The notes: generated by a model not told the origin, from the letters alone. Counted from the stretch's first letter, positions 29,341 through 43,391 are shown. The stretch is DNA of 64,000 nt from Daucus carota subsp. sativus (GCF_001625215.2 NC_030386.2:39001296-39065295), one strand, 5' to 3'. Translations and numbers: made by a program.

Positions 29341-29970
29341 TTATTTTTTGCCCAATTTCTTGTGAAGCAGATTCTTCAACTCCACCTGATACAGATCAAA
29401 CTCACCGAACTTTTTAAAGAACTCATGATTTATTACCTCCCGTAGTGTTGGCGTATGCGATTGATACAAACAAAACTTCGCGAAATCTCTTACAGCCGAT
29501 CCCGTCAGCAGCTCTTTCCTCCTCGTCTTCCCGTAAAAGCACCCCAGAACCAATCTATCACGAACAAATTTATCACGGTATTCATCATTAAACAAGCACA
29601 AAGCTAATCCTCCAACCATCCGAATATCGGCCTTCTGCTCCTCATCCTCACAATTCCTCCTCACAGGCAACTCAAGCTTCACCTCACAATCTTCATCCAA
29701 GAAAACAGTATTCAAATTAATGTTCCCATGCACGCGATTTTCACGTGCATGAATATACTCCAGTGCTTTGAGGACTCCCATGATCACGAAAGAAATAAAT
29801 CTCTCGTGGCAGCCACGTCGAAACAGGGAGAATGAGTGCAGAGACTTGGCTGGCTGGATCGATATCGAAAACTCGTGATTTTGTACAACAGGTATCAAAT
29901 CCAGGATGTTTTTGTGTTGGCGATAGATGGTGTCAGCTTCAACCAAATCAGAACTTTGAGTTGATGCCAT
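29341..29970 (-). CDS. Protein-kinase-like single-exon gene, probable pseudokinase
   Basis: A single open frame. I prefer the ATG at 29970 (MASTQSSDLVEADTIY, 209 aa); an ATG at 30012 would add 14 residues. The middle resembles a kinase C-lobe: MGVLKALEYIHARENRVHGNINLNTVFLDEDCEVKLEL aligns in order with the αE helix, the catalytic loop and β7-β8. The catalytic HRD is replaced by HGN, the following K/N pattern is lost, and there is no DFG after VKLEL. No glycine-rich loop or ATP-binding lysine is visible in the short N-lobe. A later HEFFKKF resembles the end of a kinase domain (HPFF). It is therefore either a pseudokinase or a decaying fragment. The parent family and role are unknown. Confidence 0.5.
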   Translation of the reverse strand: MASTQSSDLVEADTIYRQHKNILDLIPVVQNHEFSISIQPAKSLHSFSLFRRGCHERFISFVIMGVLKALEYIHARENRVHGNINLNTVFLDEDCEVKLELPVRRNCEDEEQKADIRMVGGLALCLFNDEYRDKFVRDRLVLGCFYGKTRRKELLTGSAVRDFAKFCLYQSHTPTLREVINHEFFKKFGEFDLYQVELKNLLHKKLGKK

Positions 29971-30012
29971 TGGAACCGAAACACTTGATCGAGATTGACA
30001 GAAAATATACAT

Positions 30013-30672
30013 GAGAGATGTTGATTATCTAGTGAAATTATGATACGGAAGTAGTTTAAGGTATGATCCCCGTATATAAGTACTGGTTTGCACAAATTAG
30101 AGTAGGCTTAGAACTCAAAAGTGAGTAATTTTCCTGGTAAGTGCTCGTTATTTCGGGTAACTGTTCTTGAAAAAGGTAAATCAAATATACGAAGAAATCC
30201 TAATAAATTAGATTTTGATTTGGCATGGACTGAATTTTATAAATATCATCGTCACGCAATTATTTGTATAAATTTATTATAAATACATATACTTCATGGG
30301 TCGCCCTCCTTAAATTAGAACCATAGAACTATTAGGGTTTTGCGGTAGAACTCTAAATTTTTTAGGATCTAAATCTAAATACATGTTTTTTTTTCATTGT
30401 TGTGTGTGTACAAAAATAATTTTAAAATATAATGCATGGATATTGACATTTTTTAGATGTGAAATTCTGCGGCAGAACCCTAACTAATACTAGAACCCTA
30501 ACTAATACTACTAGAAATAAGGTAAATGTTGGGTCTCGTTCTTTCCAGAACATGACCCTATAACTCATTGTTTAAAAAACAAAAACAAGATAATATTTTA
30601 GAATCAAAATATAAAATTTCTCTAAAATTTGAATTTAATTGTTACTGTAAGCTGATTGACCTAATTTTATTA

Positions 30673-30734
<62 letters not shown>

Positions 30735-31930
30735 CAATAAAAATGAACTAAAACACCATGATTATATGTAAAACTAATTGTGCAAATAATATTGATATAA
30801 TTCTATAACGGATTTCATTCTGAATTCTATAATCAGAAGAAGAAGAGGAAATCGGAATTCAACGTGAGCGGGAGGGCAAAGGGCAATGATGGATTGATGG
30901 GCGAAAAAAGAATCAATTGTGAGGTCACGGTGGCGATGTGGGAAGAGGTCGAAGGATAAAATCGAGACAAAAAATATGGATAGTATGATCTTGATTGATA
31001 TAGCTACATGTCTACATTTAGGATTGTATTAGAATTTAAGTTACAATTTTAGTTGATTTGATTTATCTTGTTTCTGAAAATTAGTCGTGTTAATTGTTGT
31101 TGATAGATACTTGAGAATGCAATCATTTAAGTTGAATTTGTGGTCACTATGTTTTTAATAATATGTTTTAGGTTGCGTTTATAATTTTTTTTTATAAGAA
31201 AGATATTTTTTGTATTTTTACAAAAAAATATTTCTAACTTGAATATTTGTGAAAAAATTTATTATTATTATATATATAATATATAATATGTATATATATT
31301 TCTAAATACATATATTATAATTATATATAATCTATTTTTAAGTATATAATATTAATCATGACATAAAAGCATACGAATGATAAAGACGATAATTCCAAAT
31401 TGATAGTATTCAAATTTATCACATATTAAAGTGAACACGAGAATAAATAAATTAAAAAACACGCAACACAATAAATTATCAACTAGTAATTATTAAGTCT
31501 ACATTCATCTCACTTGATAACTTTTATCATCACCCTCAAATTATTTCAGCATCTCTGCAAAACAATAAACTCCCGCAGTAAAATAACTAAATTCGTGTTA
31601 TGACTCCACAAAATGTAAAAACTCGACCATTGAAAATTAAAATATTCATTACCACTCAAAAATTATTTTTTTCTTAAAAAAACTACTCAGCTCGCACAAA
31701 ATCAAAACAGAAATAAGAAAAAAATATAGAAAATAGCAAGCCCTAGAATTCAAATATTTCAAATACAAAATCCGATACACAAACCCCGGCCAGCACAGCA
31801 AAGCAGACTATATTATAAAGGAAAGCAAGCGTAGATAGAGGAGCGATACAAAAATTTGAATAAGTGCCTTTCCGCTCAGCGGAAAATCTAACCGTTTCCA
31901 ATCAAAATTAGGGTTTCGAGATTTCAATCC
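30013..31930. other. Intergenic region upstream of the CHR24-like gene
   Basis: AT-rich spacer with a long AAT microsatellite (annotated separately), AT-palindrome-like sequence near 31260-31350 and no supported gene. The last ~130 bp holds the CHR24-like leader; a TATTATAAAG element at 31811-31820 could be its TATA box. Confidence 0.4.
30675..30733. repeat. AAT microsatellite (~19 units)
   Basis: Uninterrupted AAT/ATA repeat of about 59 bp. Confidence 0.95.
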
Positions 31931-32263
31931 ATGGCGGAGAAGAGAACAGCGGCGAAAGAGCCGATGAGTCTGAATCAGCGTCACAATCGTCTCCTTTCTG
32001 ACCTCTCTTCTGCTCCGCATCCCAAGCCTCCTTTTCATTTCTCAAGTAACATATCTTTTGATTTCGTGTGTGTGTTTAATTTGATTGTTGTGTGATTGTG
32101 ATTGTTTGAATTGATGTGTGATGTTTACTAGGAGATAGAGAGGATGAAGCGAAGGTTAATTTGACTAAGGCTTTTTCGTCGAGTCTTAATTTAAATGATG
32201 ATGATGATGCTCCTACTTTCGCTGGGATTTCTGATTTTGATCCTCCTCCTCTTTCCAGTCCAG

Positions 32264-32298
<35 letters not shown>

Positions 32299-33040
32299 CT
32301 CCCCCTCCCTCCCTCCCTCTCCCTCCCTCCCTCTCTCTCTCTCTCTGCCTCCCTCCCTCCCTCTCTCTCTCTATCTCTCCCCGCTCTCTCTCTCTCTCTC
32401 TCGCCTCTCTATCTCTCTTGCCTCCCTCCCTCCTCTCTCTCACTAGATCCTCCCCCTTTCTCTCTTCCCCCCCCTCTCTCCCAGCAGCTATACGTGTGTG
32501 GATTAATTATTTATGTATATGTATATGATATATCGTCTGTTCTAGTGAAGGACATGATACTATGAAGTATGAAGTACGCTGCATCATTAGTCTGTGTATA
32601 TAATATAATTATAGCTGATTGTATCGAAGTATTACCAGAGAATGGTTTTTAATTTATAGATATAACTTGTAATCGTATTAAATATTAAAATTGGAAACAA
32701 TGTATGTGAATATATTGTATAATGTATTTGTTCCAGGTGCGGTATTAAGGATTTAACTACCATTTCTGGTTTATAGGTTTTAATGAAAGATGCTATACTG
32801 AAAAGATTATATCACCTCTTTACTGTTATGATCTGTTACAAATTTTAGCTGATTTCATTTATATATCTTGTTTGGTATATTTGTTGTGTAATAATGTTTG
32901 ATTAAAAACAGGCGGAAAAGAGGAAGCAAAGATGAATGTCACCAGGGAATTCTTGCCAAGTGTTACTGTGAATGATGATGCTCCTACTTTCTCCCGTATT
33001 GGTGATTTTGGTTCTCCTTCTCCCCCTCCTCCTAAATCAC

Positions 33041-33124
<84 letters not shown>

Positions 33125-36100
33125 GCGCGCAAGAGTGTATAATGTTTCTGGTTAGGTTCAATAAAAGTTATATATTTATCATTTTGGGTTTTTTGTATTT
33201 TTAAGTGAAAGTACTATACTATAAAATGATTATCATCCGAGTGCGATGAAAATACTATACTATAAAATGATTATCATCCGAGTGCGATGCTTTAGTACGG
33301 TTTTAGCTAATTTTATCCATGTATATTTAGAGAAATGATTTTCGATTGACACCTATAACTAAAATTTTTAAATGAGGAAACATAATGTGTGTCTCTATTT
33401 GTATAATTTATTTTTTCAGTCATAAATTTTAGAATACAGTACCCTTTTTGGGTGTATAGTTATTTTAATACAAGATACATGATACTGTGAAGTGTGAATT
33501 GGATATCATGTTTTTACTTCTAGGAATTTTTACAGTTTTAGCTGATTTCATTTATATGTATATATCTTGAAGACAAAATTTCCCTTAAATTTTTATTCGA
33601 ATTTTTTTTTCCCACGTACTTATATTTGAATATTGATTACAATTTGTAATGAGGAAGAGTTTATCTCAATAATCTTTTTGGAATTATTGTTTTACTATCA
33701 AATTATGAATTACAACTACCACTTCAGTAGTTGCAGGAAATCCACCAGCTGTTGAGCATCACGTGGAGTGCTGGAGTGATGCACACAACTCTTTTGGTAG
33801 ATCATAGTGTTTTCCCATACGATAATGCCGCTTTAGTTTTACGTGTGTTTCAGTGTTTTGCTTTTCTCCTCACTCTCTTGTTAATGTTTTCATTAATGAC
33901 TTTTTTATAGAAGAAGAAGATTCACAATTGAGTCTCAGCAGAGCTTTGTCATCAAAGGATACCCAAAAAGATGACGCCCCTCATTTCTCCGGGATTGTTG
34001 GTTTCGACTCTCCTTCACCTCCTTGTGGTAAATCTTCTCCCTCCCTCCCTCCCTCCCTCCCTCTCTCTCTCTATCTGTCTATCTGTCTGTCTGTCTCTCT
34101 CTCTGTCTCTCCGTTTGTCCGTCCGTCCGTATGTATGTATGTATGTATTTTGCCTTCTCCAGTTTTGGGGTTTTTTAGTCTAATTTGAGATGATGGACGT
34201 ACTATGAAGTTTTTGTTATCTCATTACAGATTAGAACGATATTAGCTGTTGTTGTGTACTTGTAATTTTCTCTTTTTGGGTGGTTAAGTGAAACTTTTCA
34301 TTACTATTGGGCCATTGGCTTTTAGAAATTAAGTTCTATTGTTAATGGGAAGTTATATCTTTGCATGATGTAAATATGATTTCGTGCTTTCATATACACA
34401 CTTAACTACTAATGCTAATAGATGCAGGAAATTCATAACCGTTGAACATACATTATTGTTTTCTCATCTACGATAATGCAGTTTATCTGTTTTCCTGATT
34501 ATTCTGTTTTCGTATTTTGCTTTTGCATTTGACGTGTGCATGTTTTTGTTAATGTATGTTTTATTTGATCAATGTCTTATACCTGAAACAGAAGATTCAA
34601 AAATGAATCTCAGCAGAGCTTTGTCATAGAACAATACAGAAAAAAGTAATGCCCTTCTTTTTTCCATAACTGTGATATTGAGTCACTTTCCTCCTTGTAT
34701 GCTGTTTCTCTCATCTTTGTGTACATAAATATCGGCCAATCAAAGTATTAGCATACTCTAGTCATTCTGGGTTCTTGGTCTGTTCGCATAGCAAGGTACC
34801 ATTAACTTGTATCACATCATAACTTGCCAAGATAAAATCTAATGAACTCTTTAAAAATATTTAGGCCTCTTTTGTTTCGTCAACTTTCAAGTTGCATAGG
34901 AAATTGAACTTCCTTGTAACTAAGTTGCATCACAGAGTTCCAAGTTAAATAAGATGTTTGTGTTTGGTTCATCACTATGTAATTAGGAGTTGCATAATTA
35001 ATTTTGGTAAGTAATTAATATTTTTATATTAAAAAGCTATTCAACTTGGAGTGACTATGGTGAACCTAGGTGACTAAGTTCCCATGTTTTGAGGTAACTA
35101 CAAATATCATGGAATTTAAAGTTCCCTTATCATATTTAGATATCATGTAACCAAACACTTGCACCCAATTTATATCCAAGGAACTTCTAGTTACGTAGTT
35201 GGGTTACATCGAAACAAACAAGGCCTCAGTTTCCCATTAATATTTAATATGAAAATTTTTAAATGGGATGGATATATTAATATTTTCACATCACGTGTTT
35301 TCATATGAACTGAACTACTAATGTGTTTTATTGCACAAATTCCATCAACACATGAGCATCAAGGAGGCTACTCACACAGCAGTACTGGTACTGTATTATA
35401 TAGTTGTTTCTTGTCTCAAATGGCTTAGATCCATACATATAACAATTTGATTGCCCTTTTAGAACATTATTACCATCGGAATCTCCTATTATATTTTTTG
35501 ATGTAATATATTAATGCACTCTTTTATTTTTTCCTTTTCGCTGCCATATACCTCCTTTTGAACTATCTTTATTATCTGAATGAAAAATGATTGCAGAACT
35601 AGAATCAGACGTTGGTATTAAAGTCAGCAGTTCCTTAACCGAGGGTGAATACATGCCTTCCCTTAACAAAGTTGAGAAGGCCGAGTTTCATAAGTTTGGT
35701 CATCCACCTGGTAATCTTTTGTACACACAGGCAAATACGAGTCCACACACAGACACACATATGTATTGTATTGTATTTATTTTAATATGTGTACCTTGTA
35801 GAGTGTAAGGTAGGAGCAAGTCAGCATACATATAAAGCAAAGAGACTATAAAGCCGTGAAATCTTTTGAAGCTCATTAATCATAAATTAGCATTAATAAT
35901 ATGCTTCGTAATGATTTTTAACATGTATAATAGAGGGGCGTGTCATGTAATATTTTTGTTAACTGAAATAATACTTATAATTTTGGTTGTATCGGGTTAA
36001 CTAACGGATTATGTAATGTACAGCAGAAGAGAGGAAGCCTTTGAAGGTTAAGCTTGAAGGTAGACGTCGACTCTGCAAAACAGTTTCATCAATTAATGAC

Positions 36101-39100
36101 TGTGAAGAAGATGACAGTAGCACTTTTTTGAACGATGAACCAGACAATTCAGGGGTAGCAGATTTTAAATCTCCGCCCCCACTGAAGAAAGACCTAAATA
36201 GTGGTGATGAAATCATGGATATTCTTCATGATTTAAGTGCTAAATTTGAGGTTCTCTCGATGGAGAAGACTAAGAGACCATTTTCGACGAAAACTGGGCT
36301 AGTGGAGGATTTATCTGCTTCACGTATGAATAAGGGTACTGCATTTGACAAAGAAAATGAATTGCATAAGAATGCTGGTCCTTCGCCAAGACCTGATAGC
36401 TTTGGCAGTTCTAGTGGATATGATTTCAGCAAAGCCAAAGTGTACGATGATGTGTCTGAAATCAGGAGAGATGGTGGCATGTTGGTAAATGATATGAAGA
36501 ATTGTGCAGGAGATAAAAAGAAGAATGGAACTAGGCACATGAATAATCACATCTCTAATGCAGGACAATCTAATAATTTAAAACATGCTCATAGAAGAAA
36601 AGACCGCAATGATGATGACTGTGTAGTTATTAGTAATCATAACTTTTTAAAAAGTTTAAATGCACGGGAAAGCACAGTAAAGTGGGAGCCTGATGATCGT
36701 GACAATATAAATAAATTGGACAAGGCTGGGGAAAATAATTTTGGAAATGAAGATTCTATTGTTTTGAGTGATCCTATCTCTCAGTTCAAATTAAATGGGA
36801 AAATTGCAAAAATGCTGTATCCTCATCAGCGTGATGGATTGAAGTGGCTCTGGTCACTTCATTGTCAAGGTAAAGGAGGCATATTGGGTGATGATATGGG
36901 TCTAGGGAAGACAATGCAGGTAAATATTCTGAATTTACTCCCAAGCTTTTTCTCATAATTCATTGAATATGTAAATGACACTTAAGATCATAAATGACAT
37001 CTTTTTACACTTTATTTCAGATATGTGGTTTTTTAGCTGGGCTGTTTCACTCACGTCTTATAAAAAGGGTTCTAGTTGTTGCTCCCAAAACACTTCTACC
37101 GCATTGGATCAAGGAACTATCGGCTGTTGATCTTTCTCACAAGACAAGAGAGTGAGAATGCTTTGTTTTATTTTTTTATTATTGTAGTGTACTAATAACC
37201 TTGTCGTTAGATGAAAAATATGAAAACAGAAATTCTGAATATTTTTATATTCCAGATATTATGGGACATGTGCAAAAGCCCGGGAATATGAACTTCAATC
37301 CGTTTTTCAGGTGCTCCCTGTACTATATGCTTGTTCCTGTGACTGAATACCACTATAAGAATATATTGGTCTAGTTAGCAGGCCCTTTTAGGTTGATTGA
37401 CATTGTTTCAAAAATAAAACATTGATCTTATAATGGTTCCATTATTTCCTCATGTTCCTAAAAAATCACCTTTATGTCCTTCATTTTCGACTATGTTGGA
37501 AAAGTAAAGGATTTATCTATTTTGTCTACCAAAGTATGATTTTCTTAGCAGACCAGTTTTCCGATTAAGTCTGGCTTCTTTGTGCCACTCTCACTTGGAT
37601 TTCTAATATTATAAATTTAGAAAGAAAAGTGTTGGACTCATATCCAATGTTTTAGGTATGATCCATGTCATAATTTTGACATTTTAACTATCTTCCCTTC
37701 CTCTTAGGACAAAGGTATTCTTTTAACAACTTATGACATTGTCCGGAACAATACCAAATCTTTACGAGGGGACCATCACTTCTTTGACGATGAAGATGAA
37801 GAGACCTGGGATTATATGATACTTGATGAGGTATTTATACATCTTTGGTTTATGGTTCTGTTATCTTATGTAGGCTGCTTCAAATAGACATACCATTTCA
37901 TTTAATAGGCTAGATCGTTCTACATGAATTAATACCTATATGTTGTTTAGTAGATTGATGTGTTATGTGGTTATTAAATATTTGGTAGGTGTACTGATTG
38001 ACTAATGGAATAATGTGTATGTTGATGCTAATTGGTCTTGTCTGATGTGTTTGTTATGTGACACATGCTGTTTACACCTAAAAGAAAATGTTATCAAATT
38101 TTCCTTTGGTCACGATATCTCTGCCTTCCTTCATAAAAATATAAAGGGTTGTGCTGGGGTTTTAATTGTAGTTGAAGTGACAGGTATTAGATTAGCGATG
38201 ATAATCAATTATGACGTATTACTTAGAAAATATATTTTTCTTCGTGGGAATTGTAATTTGTATGTTTTATCCACTAATTAACAAGTATTGATCTGGAACA
38301 GGATTTTATAGCAAATGAAAGTAAAAAATTATTTAAATAAGTCTGCATGCTGCCATGGTAGCAATCACAAACTGGAAAGAAAAGTTCAAAAGCAAACACT
38401 CGGGTATTCTAAAGTGTTTTTGAAACTTTTTAAATAGGAGTTGCTGTCATTTGGTCATTATTTCTTGCTTGCTAATGGCTTATACTTTATGGAGGTCGTT
38501 GTGTTACTTACTGAATAACTTCATGCACTTCTTTTATTATCCTAGAGGTAGGACACCTGTCTTAATTTTTGTATTTAAATATCAGTTTATAAAATTGATT
38601 GTGTTGCATTGATGCCATTATAATTGACAATTGGTGTCTTATTGGACATGAAAAATTATGATTAGTTAATAGAGTATACCTTTGTTGACATAAACAATTG
38701 CAGGGTCATCTCATAAAGAATCCTAGTACGCAGAGAGCCAAAAGTTTGCTTGAGATACCAGCTGCTCACCGTATAATCATAAGTGGCACACCTATACAAA
38801 ATCACCTCAAGGTACTGACTGTATTTTGTGGCAATTAATCAGATATTTTGTAGTGTACTCTGTTTCACAGTTAGACTCCCAGTCAAGTTACAAGTGTAGT
38901 CAACTTCTAAAGTGTCAATACCAAATTTGATACTTATTAAATATATCTACCAAATTTGATATGATTTTCTTTGATCTGTGATCATTGTAAAACCAAGAAT
39001 TAATATCACAAAATATGATACTTTTTAAATATAAATACCAAATTTGATCTGATTTTCTTTGAATTGTATTCTTTGTAAAAACTAAAAATTAATATAACAA

Positions 39101-42100
39101 GATCTATTAAAACTTTCTTACTTTGCTTATTGATGAAGTCATGCCAACACTTGAATCTTTGTATTTTACAAACACGGTAAAGCAGGCATATCCTGGAATA
39201 GAGGGCACACGTTTTGTTACTTTATTAAGCAGTGACTATAATCCTTTCTTCTATAAAATAATTGTAGGAATTGTGGGCCTTGTTCAGCTTTTGTTGCCCT
39301 GACCTTCTTGGTGACAAAAAATGGTATTTCCATATCTCATGAATGTGTTTCAAATTTTGTTTATAAAAAGAAATGATGGTCATTTATTCTGTTTTAGGTT
39401 TAAGGAAAAATACGAAAATGCTATTCTTCGTGGAAACGAGAAAAATGCTTCTGATAGGGATAAGCGTATTGGTTCGGCTGTTGCAAAGGTGATATTAATA
39501 TGATCAAGATTGTATATTATTAATATTTTTATATTTACAGTCCATGAATTGTAAATGAAATTCGTTTTCTTGTGCATGTTTAGTTAAGTCTAAGATTACC
39601 TGATCATTGTCCTAGCTCCTACTGCATGTAATTTTCTGATTAAGGTATTAAAAACAAATGTATTTTTGTTGCTATTATATGTATAAAGTATACAAAGTAC
39701 AAATGCTTGGACTTGGATGTGAATTTTGGCTTGTTACCCTGTCTTAAAGCCATCCACAAGTAATGATAGTAAATTTTATGTTTTGTTATTTTGTCGCATC
39801 TATTCTTTTCTTAAGATTATCCTGAGATTTGTTAATAGTTCACTGTTACATTTATTAATAGTTTGATTTGCTACTTATAGTGAAAACAAGTATCTCAATC
39901 TCCTAATAACCATGGATTTTGTCTTGTCACTTCGACATCTAGTTGACTATTTAAAAGCACCAACGTTTGGTTTATCTTGTTGAAGCTTGTCCGTTGTAGC
40001 ATAAGAGTCAGTCATCATCATACGCTTATCTTGACAGGAATTGAGAGAACGCATTCAACCTTATTTCTTACGTCGCTTGAAGAGTGAGGTGTTTTGTGAT
40101 GATGATGGCACAAACACGGCCAGTCTTTCCCAAAAGCATGAAATTATTGTGTGGTTAAGATTAACTAAATGCCAGGTACTAGCTAAAAAAATCTGAATTC
40201 TTTAGAAACGGTGATGACATATGTCTTATAGCTATCTATATTGCTTCATGCAGAGACAACTTTATGAAGCTTTTCTAAAGACCGAGTTGGTTGTTTCTGC
40301 CTTTGATGGATCTCCATTGGCTGCGCTAACGGTAATATCTATATTGTTTTTGACACACTTCATCTTATTGTGTGATATACTGATATCCATATCTGTAAAT
40401 ACAGTATCTACTATTTAATATTTGCATAATTAGTTATATGTTTGTGTTATGTGCGTATGTACTGAATATAGCTGCTCAATATGGATATTCTTTTGGTTAG
40501 AGCTCATTAAATTTTTTTATATTATGGCACTAAGTACAGAGAGTTGAATGAAAGAGGCACATTTAAACCTAAAAGGAATTCAGAAGTATTAATGAGTAAG
40601 CCATGTATGCTCGCAATGTCTGCTCAAGTTAGAATTCCACCCCACATTAATTGCTTTGCTTGCTTTAAATTTTTAATTATTGACCGTCAATTGCTGTCTA
40701 TTCGGTCCAGTGGCCAGATATTACCATGCCATTAATGTCAATAGAAGAATTGGTATGGCTGTAGTTGGACACATGTAAGAATGTGATATAGCCTCTGGGG
40801 CTGTTTCTATAGCAAGAAGGGAAAAATGCAATGGATAAAGTGATGAACAGATTTGTTTTGTGTGAATTTATTGGAGATGAAGAGCTGTAGTAATAAAATT
40901 ATAAAAAACTTCTGAAGGAGAAGAAACGAAAATTAGAATGAGATTGACATCTCATCTGGTAGTTTTAAACCGAGCAAATACCTGAAAACATATTTCTGTT
41001 TTCCATCCAATGTCCATTGCTACACAACACAGTAAAAGTTCAGCAAGCTTGATGTTATAGAACATGTTAGATTGTCTTTTTATGGATCTGTGAGGATGCC
41101 CTGTGTCACAATAGAAGGTCTGTATTGGTCAAACAACTCACCACACTATAACCTGCGCAACTTGATGAAAAACTTAAAAAGCGAAGTGTACGGGTATATA
41201 TGGCTTTTATGTTACACACAGTTTATATATTTCTAAGAAAACTTAGGCCAGTTCAATAACTAAGTGCAAACAGAGGAATAGGTCAGAAAAGAAAGAGGCA
41301 AAAGGTGCCACAGTCATCGCCAATATCAAGCAGTGCTGTACAATGACGGCTGAATATTTAATTTTTTTTTATTTGTTATATCCTTTGTTGTTAAATTCAG
41401 CATCTTCTATATATCTAAGTCTTTGTTGGTTTTCTTTAAGGTTAATTGTTTTAGTCTTTGAAGTATCAGAATTTTGATTACATGTACGCAGTCTAATTTC
41501 ACTTCATAATATATATCTTAGTGTCTTTCTTTCTCTCAAGTAGATCCTGAAGAAAATATGTGATCATCCATTGCTTTTGACGAAAAGAGCTGCCGAAGAT
41601 GTATTAGAAGGGATGGATTCAATGCTTAACCCTGAAGAGCATGGCGTGGCTGAAAAGTTAGCAATGCACATTGCGGATGTGACTGAAAGGCTGGATTTTG
41701 CAGAGAAACACGACTATGTGTCCTGCAAAATCTCTTTTATATTATCGTTATTGGTTAGACTCCAACATTATCTATAAAAATATATAGATATATGCTCCTT
41801 GAAATGAAGCCACACTACTCACTACTAGTAATACATTGATAACAAATATTCTTACAACTACTAACAACCAAACAATTCACTCGCAATATTATTCGGCATA
41901 GACATGATTACTCATTTTTTGAACATCATCTGAATTTGTTATATCTCTAATGTTGTTTCACAGCCAAGCTTAATCCCCAGGGGTCATAATGTTCTCATCT
42001 TTTCCCAGACTCGAAAGATGCTTGATCTAATTCAGGTTAGTTTAGCTAATTAGTTTCTTGAAGTTTTGTCCATTACAAATTAACATATACACTAAATATT

Positions 42101-43359
42101 GTGTACATGCAATTAACGGTGATATGAGTGTAGATTTTACCTTTTTTTGGCTAAACGCAAGCTCATTGACTCACAAAGTTACTTAGTATTAGAATCTATA
42201 CTCATTAAGTGAAATCCCCTTTTAGTGGAACATCAGAAGTACCAAATACCAAAGTACCAAAATTTGGCTGTTATCATGTAATTTCTTTTATTTGATAATT
42301 ATTTTTTTATTATTCTCCGATAAAAAGACTTCCATATTGACCAGGATTTTGTAATGTAATGATTATCCCACCAACATAATTATATCGCCAACAAAACTAT
42401 GTGTTTTAATTTTTAAAACTCAAAACAATTTAATTTACAAACAACTCTATAAAATTCCTATTGCATTTCAGAATTCTAATAAATAAGGAGTCCATATTGA
42501 TAATATCAGCCAAATCCATATTAATATGAAAATTAATTCAACCTCTGCCTTTCACAAGATTGCGATAAAGACGAAGAAGGTGGGGTAACACGATAAACGC
42601 AAACTCTGTCAAGAATTAAGCTATTGCCACTACCACTATTAGAAAGATTGTCCCTGTTGCAACGTATAGTAAAAGGATCGAAACACAAGACATTGACAAA
42701 AAAAATTGATAACAAATTAGTTCTAAATTAGAGTTATTTAGGTTAAAAGCTCTTCTGTTAGATGTGTATATTAATATATTAATTTGTCAAACAACTACCA
42801 CTACTAGACCTAAAACTTACACATAATATTCACCTGTTCGACTTTTATATTAATTTGTCAAAAAACTATTGAAATAACATTTGATCCTATGAATTTATTT
42901 TAGAACGATACGTTTTATTTTAGACCTACAAAAACTCCGACTAACCTTACACATAACATTTACCTATCAGGCGTCTAAAACAATTGCAAATTTAAAATTT
43001 TTAATTTACTAAAGATTAAAGACCGTACAAGTCAACTAATATTTGTTGGTGCTGAATATTCTTTCCATCTCTTTAAAAATCATAAAAAAGATAATGATTT
43101 TGCTAAAATAAAACATATTGTTCTAAAATAAATTCATAGGATCAAATGTTAATACATGAAAAATATTATATCTAAACAACAATAGTTTAAATGAGTATAT
43201 GAAAAAGATGATAGTGTAATTAAATAATAAGACCTTATAATTCTAATAAATAATAGATTTAAAAAATTCATATAAACCGTGCTTGGCACGGGTAATAAGC
43301 TAGTATGATTTATATGCATGATGCTAATGGCTAACTTGTACACACACACACACATATAG

Positions 43360-43391
<32 letters not shown>

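Noticed and set aside
32161-32565. Long Ser/Leu/Pro-rich and Arg/Glu-rich open frames on both strands around 32160-32565 and 32859-33204
   Set aside because: They are translations of CT/AG microsatellites running on from CHR24 exons 2 and 3.
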